Below are positions 8,107 to 17,800 of a stretch of 64,000 nt of DNA, piece after piece. Numbering within the stretch: the first letter of the stretch is position 1; each line of letters begins with the position of its first letter. The DNA is from Gammaproteobacteria bacterium. Its GTDB lineage: Bacteria; Pseudomonadota; Gammaproteobacteria; Pseudomonadales; Pseudomonadaceae. A program made the position numbers and the translations under genes. The notes under the pieces were generated by a model, which made no database searches, was not told the origin of the DNA, and worked only from the letters and a program-made list of their open reading frames with translations. The stretch is from contig JAHJYA010000082.1 of the NCBI GenBank assembly GCA_018826895.1, forward strand, positions 62,001 through 126,000. The letters are read 5' to 3'.

Positions 8107-11100
8107 ATGCGTGCGCTGATCGCCGCCGCCCTTGACCGCAGCCGCACCAGCCTGTTGTTGCTGCTGTTCCTGATGCTCGGCGGTTACGCCGCCTATGTAG
8201 CCATCCCCAAAGAAGCCAACCCCGACGTCAGTATTCCCATCATCTACGTCTCGGTGGTGCTTGAGGGCATCAGCCCGGAAGACGCCGAACGCCTGTTGGT
8301 ACGGCCACTGGAGCAAGAGCTGCGCAGCCTCGAAGGGGTCAAGGAAATGCGCTCGATGTCCAGCGAAGGACATGCCTCGGTAACCCTGGAGTTCGATGCC
8401 GGGTTCAACGCCAAGGTGGCCCTGGCGGATGTGCGCGAGAAGGTCGACACCGCACGCAGTAAGTTGCCCGAAGAAGCCGAGGAGCCAGTGGTCACCGAGG
8501 TCAACGTGGCGCTGTTCCCGGTGTTGTCGATCGGCCTCTCCGGCCCGCTCGACGAGCAGCAACTGGTGTACGTGGCGCGGCAGTTGAAGGAGAACATCGA
8601 AGGCATCGCCGAAGTGCTCTCGGTGGAGATCGGTGGCGACCGCGAAGACCTGCTGGAAATCGTCGTCGACCCGCAGGTACTCGACAGCTACGGCATCGAC
8701 TACACCGACCTGTTCAACCTGGTCAGCCGTAACAACCGCCTGGTCGCGGCCGGCAGCCTGGACAACGGTGCCGGGCGCCTGACCATGAAAGTGCCCGGGG
8801 TGATCGAGAACCTCGAAGATGTCATGTCCATGCCGGTCAAGGTCGAAGGCAGCAGTGTGGTCACCTTCGCCGACGTGGCCACCATTCGCCGTACCTTTAA
8901 GGACCCGACCGGTTACGCGCGGATCAATGGCCAGCCGGCCATCGTTCTGGAAGTGGCCAAACGCAGCGGCGCCAACATCATCGCCACCATCGAGCAGGTC
9001 AAGGCGCTGATGGCCCAGGCTGCGCCGCTGCTGCCGGAGGGCCTGCAGGTCAGCTACATCATGGACCAGTCCCAGGAAGTCGAGACCATGCTCGGCGACC
9101 TGCTCAACAACGTCATGACCGCCATCGTCCTGGTGTTGATCCTGGTGGTGGCGAGCATGGGCATGCGCTCGGCGCTGCTGGTCGGGCTGACCATTCCCGG
9201 CGCCTTTCTGACCGGCATTCTGCTGATCTGGATGCTCGGTTTCACCCTGAATATCGTTGTGCTGTTCAGCCTGATTCTGGTGGCCGGCATGCTGGTCGAC
9301 GGCGCCATCGTCGTCTCCGAACTGGCCGACCGTTACCAGCAGCAGGGCCAACCGCCGCGGGAGGCCTGGGTGAATGCCGCCAGCCGCATGGCCTGGCCGG
9401 TGATCGCCTCCACCGCCACCACCCTGGTGGTGTTCCTGCCGCTGCTGTTCTGGCCCGGGGTGGTCGGCCAGTTTATGAAGTACCTGCCAGCCACGGTGAT
9501 CCTCTGCCTGCTGGCGTCGCTGGCCATGGCCCTGATCTTTCTGCCGGTGCTTGGCGCAGTGACCGGTGGCGCGGCCAAACCGCTCAACGACCGTCCTGCC
9601 CCTGGCGCCCGCGCCTACCGTGGCTTGCTCGAACGCCTGCTACGCCGGCCAGGCCTGACGCTGCTGGGCATGCTTGGCCTGGTCGCGCTGATTTACGTCG
9701 GCTATGGGCGCTACAACCATGGCGTCGAGTTCTTCCCCGAGGTGGAGCCGGAAAACGCGCAGATCTGGCTGCGCGCCCGCGGTGATCTGTCGATCCAGGA
9801 GAAGGACGCGCTGCTGCAACAACTGGAAGCGCGCCTGCTCGGCATGGCCGAGGTCAAGGCGCTGTATGCCCGCTCCATCGCCCAACCCGAAGGCCAGCAG
9901 GGGCAACTGGGCACCGATGTGATCGGCACCCTGCAGTTCCAGTTCGTCGACTGGCACCAGCGCCGCCCGGCGCGGCAGATTCTCGACGAGATGCGCCAGC
10001 GCAGCGCCGATATCCCCGGCGTGGTGCTGGAGTTTCGCGAGCAGGAACAGGGGCCGAGCAGCGGCAAGCCGGTCAAGCTGCAGGTCAGTAGCCTCGACCC
10101 TGCCAAGAGCGATCAGTGGGTCGAACAACTGCGGGCAACCATGCAGCGTCTTGGCGGCTTCAAGGATATCGAGGATGACCGCGCCCTGCCCGGCGTGGAG
10201 TGGCGCCTGCGCGTTGACCGGGAAGCGGCCGCGCGTTTCGGCGCCGATGTCCTGAGCGTGGGCAATGCCGTACAACTGGTGACCAACGGCCTGAAACTGG
10301 CGACCTACCGCCCGGAAGATGCCACCGACGAGGTGGATATCCGCGTGCGCCTGCCGGGGGACTGGCGTTCGCTCGACCAGCTCGGCCGCCTGACCCTCAA
10401 TACCAGCAGCGGCCAGGTACCGCTGTCCAACTTCGTTGACCTGCAACCGGGGCCCAAGGTCGGCACCCTGCGCCGGGTCGACGGCAACCGCACCATCACC
10501 CTGCAGGCCGACCTGCTGCCTGATGCTCGCCTGGATGAGCGCCTCAAGGCCCTGCGCGACGCCATGGGCGAGGTGCCGACCGATGTGCGCATCACCTTCG
10601 CCGGGGAAGACGCCGACCAGCGCGAGGCGGCGACCTTTCTGGCGACTGCTTTCGTGGTGGCGATCTTCCTCATGGCACTGATTCTGGTGACCCAGTTCAA
10701 CAGCATCTACCAGGCGCTGCTGGTGCTCTCGGCCATCGTCCTGTCTACCGCAGGCGTACTGATGGGGCTGCTGGTCAACGGTCAGTCCTTTGGCATCGTC
10801 ATGGTCGGCATGGGCCTGATCGCCCTGGCCGGGATCGTGGTGAACAACAACATCATCCTCATCGACACCTACAACCAGCTGCGCCGCCAGGGTCTGCCGC
10901 CCCACGAAGCAGCACTGGAAACAGGCTGCTTGCGCCTGCGCCCGGTGCTGCTCACCGCAGTGACGACCGTATTAGGTCTGGTGCCGATGGTGTTAAGCAT
11001 CAACGTGGATCTGCTCACCCCAAGCCTGGGGATAGGCGCGCCTTCGACCCAGTGGTGGACCCAGCTGTCCAGCGCCATTGCCGGCGGCCTGAGCTTTGCG

Positions 11101-11250
11101 ACCGTGCTGACCTTGCTGCTGACGCCCTGCCTGCTGGTGCTCGGTGCGCGCTTCGAGCGGCGCCCAGCACCCTTGGCCGCCCATGACGATGATCTCGACG
11201 ACCTGCCCGACCACCTGCGCGCACCGCGCCCCGACGCCCACCAAGGATAA
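8107..11250 (+). CDS. RND efflux pump, inner-membrane permease
   Basis: Proton-driven exporter of 1047 residues, the usual length for the HAE1-like RND family, with the duplicated layout of a TM helix, a large periplasmic loop and five further TM helices. In TM4 the proton-relay aspartate is kept as D398 in GMLVDGAIVV, but the second aspartate of AcrB-like pumps is G399. In TM10 the position of the AcrB lysine is N913 (GIVVNNNIILIDTYN). These differences suggest a subfamily distinct from the AcrB/MexB drug pumps. Substrate is unknown. Start ATG at 8107 lies one base after the adaptor stop. Confidence 0.93.
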   Translation: MRALIAAALDRSRTSLLLLLFLMLGGYAAYVAIPKEANPDVSIPIIYVSVVLEGISPEDAERLLVRPLEQELRSLEGVKEMRSMSSEGHASVTLEFDAGFNAKVALADVREKVDTARSKLPEEAEEPVVTEVNVALFPVLSIGLSGPLDEQQLVYVARQLKENIEGIAEVLSVEIGGDREDLLEIVVDPQVLDSYGIDYTDLFNLVSRNNRLVAAGSLDNGAGRLTMKVPGVIENLEDVMSMPVKVEGSSVVTFADVATIRRTFKDPTGYARINGQPAIVLEVAKRSGANIIATIEQVKALMAQAAPLLPEGLQVSYIMDQSQEVETMLGDLLNNVMTAIVLVLILVVASMGMRSALLVGLTIPGAFLTGILLIWMLGFTLNIVVLFSLILVAGMLVDGAIVVSELADRYQQQGQPPREAWVNAASRMAWPVIASTATTLVVFLPLLFWPGVVGQFMKYLPATVILCLLASLAMALIFLPVLGAVTGGAAKPLNDRPAPGARAYRGLLERLLRRPGLTLLGMLGLVALIYVGYGRYNHGVEFFPEVEPENAQIWLRARGDLSIQEKDALLQQLEARLLGMAEVKALYARSIAQPEGQQGQLGTDVIGTLQFQFVDWHQRRPARQILDEMRQRSADIPGVVLEFREQEQGPSSGKPVKLQVSSLDPAKSDQWVEQLRATMQRLGGFKDIEDDRALPGVEWRLRVDREAAARFGADVLSVGNAVQLVTNGLKLATYRPEDATDEVDIRVRLPGDWRSLDQLGRLTLNTSSGQVPLSNFVDLQPGPKVGTLRRVDGNRTITLQADLLPDARLDERLKALRDAMGEVPTDVRITFAGEDADQREAATFLATAFVVAIFLMALILVTQFNSIYQALLVLSAIVLSTAGVLMGLLVNGQSFGIVMVGMGLIALAGIVVNNNIILIDTYNQLRRQGLPPHEAALETGCLRLRPVLLTAVTTVLGLVPMVLSINVDLLTPSLGIGAPSTQWWTQLSSAIAGGLSFATVLTLLLTPCLLVLGARFERRPAPLAAHDDDLDDLPDHLRAPRPDAHQG

Positions 11251-11252
11251 GC

Positions 11253-11582
11253 ATGGACATTCACAACATACCTTTTGGCACCACCGACTGGAGCCAGCTC
11301 GACACCACTACCCACCCCGGCGAAACCGGCACAGCCTACTGGCGCACCCAGCAGTTCGGCGCCCTGCGTGTGCGCATGGTCGAGTACAGCGCGGGATACC
11401 TGGCTGATCACTGGTGCAGCAAAGGACACATTTTGCTGTGCCTGGAGGGTGAGCTGCACACCGAACTGGAAGATGGTCGGCGCTTCGTGATGACCGCCGG
11501 CATGAGCTACCAGGTCGCCGATCAGGCCGAAGCCCACCGTTCCTCGACGCCCACTGGCGCGCGGCTGTTTATCGTTGATTGA
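11253..11582 (+). CDS. Small cupin-fold protein (DHCW-motif type)
   Basis: A 109-residue single-domain cupin. The barrel motifs are visible as YSAGYLADHWCSKGHILLCLEGEL, then a second half MTAGMSYQVADQAEAHRSSTPTGARLFIVD. The DHWC stretch is characteristic of a family annotated as DHCW-motif cupins, whose function is not known to me. The gene begins two bases after the pump stop with AAGGA in front, so it is probably the last gene of the efflux operon. A role in binding or converting a pump substrate is conceivable but unproved. Confidence 0.8.
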   Translation: MDIHNIPFGTTDWSQLDTTTHPGETGTAYWRTQQFGALRVRMVEYSAGYLADHWCSKGHILLCLEGELHTELEDGRRFVMTAGMSYQVADQAEAHRSSTPTGARLFIVD

Positions 11583-11637
11583 CAGGGATCAGGGCGGGGA
11601 GCTGAGGCTTCATCAAGACGTCAGCGCCTCCAAGGTC

Positions 11638-11662
11638 TGTCGCGGCTAAAGCCCCTCCCACA
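11638..11662. repeat. Single degenerate Pseudomonas REP sequence
   Basis: The stretch TGTCGCGGCTAAAGCCCCTC followed by CCACAA resembles the common intergenic Pseudomonas REP unit. It stands alone here, after the efflux operon. Confidence 0.5.
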
Positions 11663-11696
11663 AAAGCCACTGATAATTCGAGGCATGCAGCCCGTC

Positions 11697-11724
11697 GGGT
11701 GGATAACGCTTCACCCATCCACCC
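11697..11724 (-). terminator. Inverted repeat after the aldo/keto reductase gene
   Basis: Perfect 8-bp arms GGGTGGAT / ATCCACCC flank a 12-base loop, 13 bases beyond the end of the minus-strand reductase gene. The convergent cupin gene ends about 115 bases away. No T run follows. The same kind of GGGTGGAT palindrome occurs as a dispersed repeat in Pseudomonas genomes, so it may be a repeat that also ends transcripts. Confidence 0.4.
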
Positions 11725-11736
11725 CGAGCGCGCCGA

Positions 11737-12558
11737 CTACACCATCTGCAACGGCCGGGCACCTGTTGGCGCTGGGTAGGCCGCATCGATCAGCGCCAGG
11801 TCCTCGGCCGTCAGCGTCAGGCTGGCGGCCTCGGCATTCAGGCGCAGGTGCTGCGAATCGACCGCCTTGGGGATGGCCATCACCCCCGGCTGGCGCAACA
11901 CCCAGGCCAGGGCGACCTGAGCCGGTGTTACGCTGTGGCGCGCCGCTACCTCACGTAAAGCCGCAGCAGCCAGCAAGGCACCGCCCTGGCCAATCGGACA
12001 ATAGGCCATCAGCGGCACGCCCTGGGCCTGCTGCCAGGGCAGCAGATCGAACTCGATACCACGCGCTTCGGGGTTATACAGAACCTGGTTAGTGGCGCAG
12101 GCCGGGGCAGCCAGCTCGTGCATGTCCGCCAAGTCGAAATTGGACACGCCCCAGTGACGGATCTTGCCCTGCTCACGCAGCCGCTCGAAACCGCTCAGGG
12201 TTTCCGCCAGCGGATAGTCGCCGCGCCAGTGCAGCAGGTACAGGTCGATCATCTCGGTCTTCAGCCTCTGCAGGCTGCGCTCACAGGCGGCGATCACCCC
12301 GCCCTCGCTGGCGTTGTGCGGGTAGACCTTGCTGACCAGAAACACCTGCTCGCGGCGCCCGGCAATCGCCTCGCCAACCACCTGCTCGGCGCCGCCTTCG
12401 CCATACATCTCGGCCGTGTCGATCAGACGCAGCCCCAGCTCCAACCCTTCACGCAGGGCACGAACCTCGCGAGCACGCTGCGCCGGATCCTCACCCATGC
12501 GCCAGGTGCCCTGGCCGATGACCGGCAACTGCTGACCACAGAGTTCAAGGGTTTTCAT
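11737..12558 (-). CDS. Aldo/keto reductase
   Basis: NADPH-dependent carbonyl reductase of 273 residues. The catalytic tetrad of the superfamily is visible: D47 and Y52 (LIDTAEMYGEG), K77 (LVSKVYPHN) and H110 (LYLLHW). The segment IRHWGVSNFD matches the family signature and the C-terminal IPKAVDSQHLRLNAEA binds the cofactor phosphate. It resembles the DkgA/YeaE-like branch. The true substrate cannot be told from sequence. It stands on the minus strand upstream of a convergent gap to the efflux operon. Confidence 0.9.
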   Translation of the reverse strand: MKTLELCGQQLPVIGQGTWRMGEDPAQRAREVRALREGLELGLRLIDTAEMYGEGGAEQVVGEAIAGRREQVFLVSKVYPHNASEGGVIAACERSLQRLKTEMIDLYLLHWRGDYPLAETLSGFERLREQGKIRHWGVSNFDLADMHELAAPACATNQVLYNPEARGIEFDLLPWQQAQGVPLMAYCPIGQGGALLAAAALREVAARHSVTPAQVALAWVLRQPGVMAIPKAVDSQHLRLNAEAASLTLTAEDLALIDAAYPAPTGARPLQMV

Positions 12559-12630
12559 GGGCGCACCTCACTTGGGGAGTAGTCGTGCGGTTGGCAGCGT
12601 GGGCTGGTAAAGGTTCCTACTCGCAGGCCC

Positions 12631-12849
12631 TTAGCGTACGCAGGTACGCACATACAACGCCTCGACCTTCTCCCGCGCCCAGGGCGTCTTGCGCAGGAAG
12701 GTCAGGCTGGACTTGATGCTGGGGTCGCTCTTGAAGCAGCGAATGTCGATGCGCCGGGCCATTTCTTCCCAGCCGAGGGTATCGACCAGCGCGGTGACGA
12801 TGGCTTCGAGGGTCACGCCATGCAGCGGGTTGGCAGATGTTTGGGTCAT
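12631..12849 (-). CDS. VF530-family small protein
   Basis: A 72-residue protein matching the VF530 / DUF2132 family of small putative DNA-binding proteins: [21 protein letters not shown], then the conserved [26 protein letters not shown]. The family fold is helical and the biological role is not established. The gene lies about 70 bases upstream of the aldo/keto reductase on the same strand. Confidence 0.85.
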   Translation of the reverse strand: MTQTSANPLHGVTLEAIVTALVDTLGWEEMARRIDIRCFKSDPSIKSSLTFLRKTPWAREKVEALYVRTCVR

Positions 12850-12956
12850 GGCGGATACCGCGCGTAATCAGTGAATAGCGCGGCAGCTTAGTGCAGCCGA
12901 GCGCGGGGATAAAGCGTGTAAAGCACTCCATAAGACAAGATTGGCTGTTGCCTACC

Positions 12957-13032
12957 TGTAGGAGCGAATTTATTCGCGAAACCATCGCGACCTTATCGCG
13001 AATAAAGGCTAGACGTCCCCTTCCCTCCTACA
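12957..13032. repeat. Imperfect BIME-type inverted repeat
   Basis: The left arm TGTAGGAGCGAATTTATTCG begins a classic Pseudomonas REP. A partial inverted copy (TCGCGAATAA, then CTCCTACA) follows about 50 bases later, with the right arm eroded. It fills most of the gap between the VF530 gene and the putP terminator. Confidence 0.7.
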
Positions 13033-13074
13033 CAGAGCATGATTTGGGTACCGCAGCCATTAGGACACAGCCAT

Positions 13075-13107
13075 AAAAAAAGCCGACCCACTTACTGTGG
13101 GCCGGCT
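13075..13107 (-). terminator. putP: Rho-independent terminator of putP
   Basis: Stem AGCCGACCCAC / GTGGGCCGGCT with one mismatch and a 5-base loop is followed on the minus strand by six T residues (the A run at 13075-13080). It lies about 35 bases past the putP stop codon. Confidence 0.9.
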
Positions 13108-13142
13108 CGGTGTTACCGCGTTTCTGGAGAAACGTCAGGCCA

Positions 13143-14630
13143 TCAGATGGCCTTGTATTCCTTCTCGGCGGTTTCGAAGCGCTGGATCATGCTCGCCGAT
13201 GGGCCATTGCCGATGCGGCTGAACACCAGGATGGCGATGGTGGCGAAGATAAAGCCCGGGATGATTTCGTACAGGCCCAGGTGGCCGAGGAAGTTCTTCC
13301 ACAGGATCACGGTGAAGGCACCGACCAGCATGCCAGCCAGAGCACCGTTGCGGGTCATCTGCTTCCACACCAGCGAGAGGATCACCACCGGGCCGAAGGC
13401 AGCACCGAAGCCTGCCCAGGCGTAAGACACCAGGCCCAGCACACGGTTTTCCGGGTTGGCAGCCAGCAGAATCGCCACCACGGCAATCAGCAGCACCATG
13501 GCGCGGCCGACCCATACCAGCTCGGACTGCGAGGCATCCTTACGCAGGAAGGCTTTGTAGAAGTCCTCGGTCAGGGCGCTGGAGCACACCAGCAACTGGC
13601 AGCTCAGGGTGCTCATCACCGCCGCCAGGATGGCGGACAGCAGGATGCCGGCGATCCACGGGTTGAACAGCAGCTTGGCCAGTTCGATAAATACCCGCTC
13701 CGGGTTCTCGGTCACCGGCCCGGCGACTTCCGGGTGCGCCGCGAAATAAGCGATACCGAAGAAGCCTACCGCCACAGCACCAGCCAGGGTGAGGATCATC
13801 CAGGTCATGGAGATACGGCGTGCAGCCGGGATCGACTTGGCCGAATCCGCCGCCATAAAGCGCGCGAGGATGTGCGGCTGGCCGAAGTAGCCCAGGCCCC
13901 AGGCCATCAGCGAGATCACGCCGACGAAGGTCGCGCCCTTGAGCATGTCGAAGTTGGTCGCGTCCTGCAGCTCGATGGCGGCGAAGGTCGCGTCTGCACC
14001 GCCGGTGGCGATCATCACCACGACCGGCGTGAGGATCAGGGCGAAGATCATCAGCGTCGCTTGCACGGTGTCGGTCCAGCTCACGGCCAGGAAGCCACCG
14101 ATAAAGGTGTAAACGATGGTCGCTGCCGCACCGGCCCACAGCGCGGTGCTGTAGGACATGCCGAAGGTGCTTTCGAACAGCCGCGCACCGGCCACCACGC
14201 CCGAGGCACAGTAGATGGTGAAGAACACCAGGATCACCAGGGCGGAGAAGATGCGCAGCACACGGCTGCTGTCTTCAAAGCGGTGGGTGAAGTAATCCGG
14301 CAGGGTCAGGGCATTGCCGTTGTGCTCGGTCTGCACGCGCAGACGACCGGCGACAAACAGCCAGTTGAGGTAGGCACCGACGATCAGGCCGATGGCGATC
14401 CAACCCTCGGACAGACCGGACAGGTAGACAGCGCCTGGCAGGCCCATCAGCAGCCAGCCGCTCATGTCAGAGGCGCCAGCCGACAACGCGGTGACGAAGC
14501 TGCCGAGGCTGCGGCCACCTAAGATGTAGTCGGACAGGTTTTTGGTGCGCATGTAGGCGAACAGGCCGATGAGCACCATGAGTGCGATGTACACCACGAA
14601 GGTGACAAGCATTGGGGTATTTGCAGTCAT
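13143..14630 (-). CDS. putP: Sodium/proline symporter PutP
   Basis: Imports proline with Na+ across the inner membrane. The 495-residue protein belongs to the SSS family, with about 13 TM helices and the signature ILGGRSLGSFVTALSAGASDMSGWLLMGLPG near residues 35-65. The ATG at 14630 was chosen because it starts a typical MTANTPMLVTF N-terminus; 13 upstream in-frame residues are not hydrophobic. It lies downstream of putA in the same direction, separated by a hairpin, so it can be transcribed with putA or from its own promoter. It supplies the substrate of PutA. Confidence 0.95.
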   Translation of the reverse strand: MTANTPMLVTFVVYIALMVLIGLFAYMRTKNLSDYILGGRSLGSFVTALSAGASDMSGWLLMGLPGAVYLSGLSEGWIAIGLIVGAYLNWLFVAGRLRVQTEHNGNALTLPDYFTHRFEDSSRVLRIFSALVILVFFTIYCASGVVAGARLFESTFGMSYSTALWAGAAATIVYTFIGGFLAVSWTDTVQATLMIFALILTPVVVMIATGGADATFAAIELQDATNFDMLKGATFVGVISLMAWGLGYFGQPHILARFMAADSAKSIPAARRISMTWMILTLAGAVAVGFFGIAYFAAHPEVAGPVTENPERVFIELAKLLFNPWIAGILLSAILAAVMSTLSCQLLVCSSALTEDFYKAFLRKDASQSELVWVGRAMVLLIAVVAILLAANPENRVLGLVSYAWAGFGAAFGPVVILSLVWKQMTRNGALAGMLVGAFTVILWKNFLGHLGLYEIIPGFIFATIAILVFSRIGNGPSASMIQRFETAEKEYKAI

Positions 14631-14826
14631 CTGGGGAGCTCCCCTCTCGATTGTTTTTTTAATAGGCAACGGGGATGGGCCCGTGCCCTGCGTGGCAGAT
14701 CACGCCCGCTTGTGACGGACGCTGGCGGCGGAGCATACAGCGCCGATCCCGTTGCGTGCAGTGCCAGACTGCCCATTGGTGACCGATGTTGCCCCCGCAC
14801 ACGGGGCTATAAACACCCCAAAGCAA

Positions 14827-14860
14827 CAACGGGCGGCTGCCTTGCGACAACCGCCCGTTG
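14827..14860 (-). terminator. Hairpin after putA
   Basis: Perfect 10-bp arms CAACGGGCGG / CCGCCCGTTG lie 9 bases beyond the putA stop. The T-rich tract after it is short (TTGCTTT on the minus strand). It probably ends part of the putA transcripts before putP. Confidence 0.7.
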
Positions 14861-14868
14861 GGTTGAAC

Positions 14869-17800
14869 TCAGTCTGCGTCGGCCAGCGACAACAGCGAGG
14901 CATTACCGCCCACTGCGGTGGTATTCACCGAGGTGGTGCGCTCGTTGGCGAAGCGCAACAGGTAGCTCGGCCCGCCCGCCTTCGGCCCGGTGCCGGAGAG
15001 GCCACAACCGCCAAACGGCTGCACACCAACCACCGCACCGATCTGGTTGCGGTTGACGTACAGGTTGCCAACCCGCGCCAGCGCCTCGATGCGTTTGGCG
15101 GTTTCTTCGTTGCGCGTATGCACACCCAGGGTCAGGCCATAGCCGGTGGCGTTGATCGCCGCGACCACCTGCTCCAGCTCGCTGGCTTCGAAGGTGACCA
15201 GGTGCAGGATGGGGCCGAAGTGCTCTTTATTCAGCTCGTGGATGCCACCGATCTGGAACGCCACCGGGGCGATGAAATGCCCGTCCAGATCCGCTGGCAG
15301 GGCCGCTTCGGCAATCAGCTTGCCCTCGCCCTTGAGTTTTTCGATGTGCGCCAGCAGGCCGGCACGGGCCTCACTGTCGATCACCGGGCCGATGTCGTTT
15401 TCGCGCACATGAGTCGGGCCGATCTTCAGTTCAGCCATGGCGCCCTTGAGCAGGTCGATGACCCGGTCGGCAATGTCGCGCTGTACATAAAGCACGCGCA
15501 GGGCCGAGCAACGCTGGCCGGCACTGGTGAAGGCGGAGCCGACGGCATCCTTGATCACCTGCTCGGGCAGCGCGGTGGAGTCGACGATCATCGCGTTCTG
15601 CCCGCCGGTCTCGGCGATCAGTGCGGCAATCGGGCCGTCTTTCTCGGCCAGTTGGCGGTTGATGATGCGCGCGGTATCGGTCGAACCGGTGAAGCACACC
15701 CCGGCCAGACGCGCATCGCGGCAGAACACGCCACCCAGGGTGGCACCGTCACCGGGCAGGAAGGCGATCACGTCCTGCGGCAGGCCGGCTTCGAACATCA
15801 GCTCCAGGGCACGGGCGGCGATCAGGCTGGTCTGCTCGGCCGGTTTGGCCAGCACGCAGTTACCGGCCACCAGGGCGGCGACGATCTGCCCCAGGTAGAT
15901 GGCCAGGGGGAAATTCCACGGGCTGACGCAGGCAAAGATGCCGCGGCCTTCGTGGAACAGCTCGTTGCGTTCACCGGTCGGCCCGACCAGCTCTTCGCGG
16001 CCCAGACGCAGGCGCGCCTGCTGCGCGTAATAACGGCAGAAGTCCACGGCCTCGCGCACTTCGTCGATGCCGTCCTGCAGGGTCTTGCCGGCTTCCAGGG
16101 TGCACAGCGCCATCAGCTCGGCGCGGTGGCTTTCCAGCAGGTCGGCCAGGCGCTCGAGCACACTGGCGCGGCTGTCGATGGCGGTGGCGTTCCAGCGTGG
16201 CCAGGCCGCGGCCAGGCTGTTCATCGCCTCAACGGCCTGCTCGGCACTGGCGTACTGCACACTGCCAACGACCTTGCTCAGCTCGAACGGACAGGTTACC
16301 GACTGGGCGCTGCCACTCAGGCGCTGGCCGTTGATAACCGGTGCGGCGGACCACTGACGGGACAGGTGCGGCTGGTAGGCGAGCTCAAGCTCAGCCCAGG
16401 TTTGCTGGATGTTCATGTTCAGGCCTTGGGAGTTTTTTCGCGCACTGCCAAACAGCGCCGGCGGAAGTGGAATTTTGTCGTTGCTAAGGCTGGCGAACCC
16501 GCGCAGCTGGGTCACCGGGTGTTCGAGCAGGGACTCGATCGGCGTGGCCGGGTCAACCAACTGGTGCACAAACGAGGAGTTGGCGCCGTTTTCCAGCAGG
16601 CGCCGCACCAGGTAGGGCAGCAGGTCTTTGTGCGCGCCGACCGGGGCATAGATGCGCACGGTTTTGCCGTGCTTTTCCAGTACCGTGTCATAGAGCGCAT
16701 CGCCCATGCCGTGCAGGCGCTGGAACTCGAACTCACGCGGCGACGACTGCTCGGCGGCCAGCGCCAGGATGCAGCTCACGGTCTGCGCGTTGTGGCTGGC
16801 GAACTGCGGGTAGATCACCCCACGGGTGAAGTCCGAGAGCAAGAAGCGCGCGCAGGCCAGGTAAGAGGTGTCGGTGGCTTCCTTGCGGGTGAACACCGGG
16901 TAGCCGTCCAGGCCCTGGACCTGGCTCTGTTTGATCTCGGTGTCCCAGTAAGCGCCCTTGACCAGGCGCAGCGGCATCTTCTCGCCCAGTTCCTTGCCCA
17001 GCAGGGTCAGCCATACCAGCACCGGCAGGCAGCGCTTGGAGTACGCCTGGATCACCAGGCCGAACTCACCCCAGCCTTGCAGGGCCGGGTCGCGCATCAG
17101 TTTTTCGTACAGTTCCAGCGACAGCTCCAGGCGGTCGGCTTCCTCGGCGTCCACCGAGATACCGACGTTCAGGCTGCGTGCCAACACCGCCAGCTCACGC
17201 ACGGTGGCGAACAGCTCGCTGAGCACGCGCTCGCGCTGGGCCACTTCATAACGCGGGTGCAGCGCCGACAGCTTGATCGAGATCGACGGGCGCGGCCCCG
17301 GCCCGACCTGGGGCTCGGCGCCCACGGTCTGGATGGCCTTGCGGTAGTCGGCCAGGTACTTGTCGGCGTCGGCGGCGGTCAGCGCGGCCTCGCCGAGCAT
17401 GTCGAAGGAATAGGTGTAGCCCTTCTCGCGCTCGCCGCGACCGTTCTTCAGCGCTTCGCTGATGTTGCGGCCGAGCACGAACTGCTTGCCCATCAACTTC
17501 ATGGCCTGGTTCATCGCGGCGCGGATCACCGGCTCGCCGGAACGCTGGATCAGCTTGCCGAGAATGTTCTTCGGCCGGCCGTCGGTGGTTTGCGGGTCGA
17601 CCACCTTACCGGTCATCACCAGGCCCCAGGCGGCGAAGTTGACCAGCACGCTATCGCTCTTGCCCAGGTGGCGTTCCCACTCGGCGGCACTGAGTTTGTC
17701 GCGGATCAGCGCATCGGCGGTGGCGGCATCCGGCACGCGCAGCAGCGCTTCGGCCAGGCACATGAGCATCAGCCCTTCCTGGGTGTCGAGGCTGTACTGG

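Noticed and set aside
11583-11736. A small gene between the cupin and the aldo/keto reductase
   Set aside because: Only a REP remnant and a palindrome are there; no frame with a ribosome site and normal codon use.
13110-14522. A 470-codon plus-strand frame opposite putP
   Set aside because: Antisense shadow rich in His, Gln and Gly; PutP is complete on the other strand.
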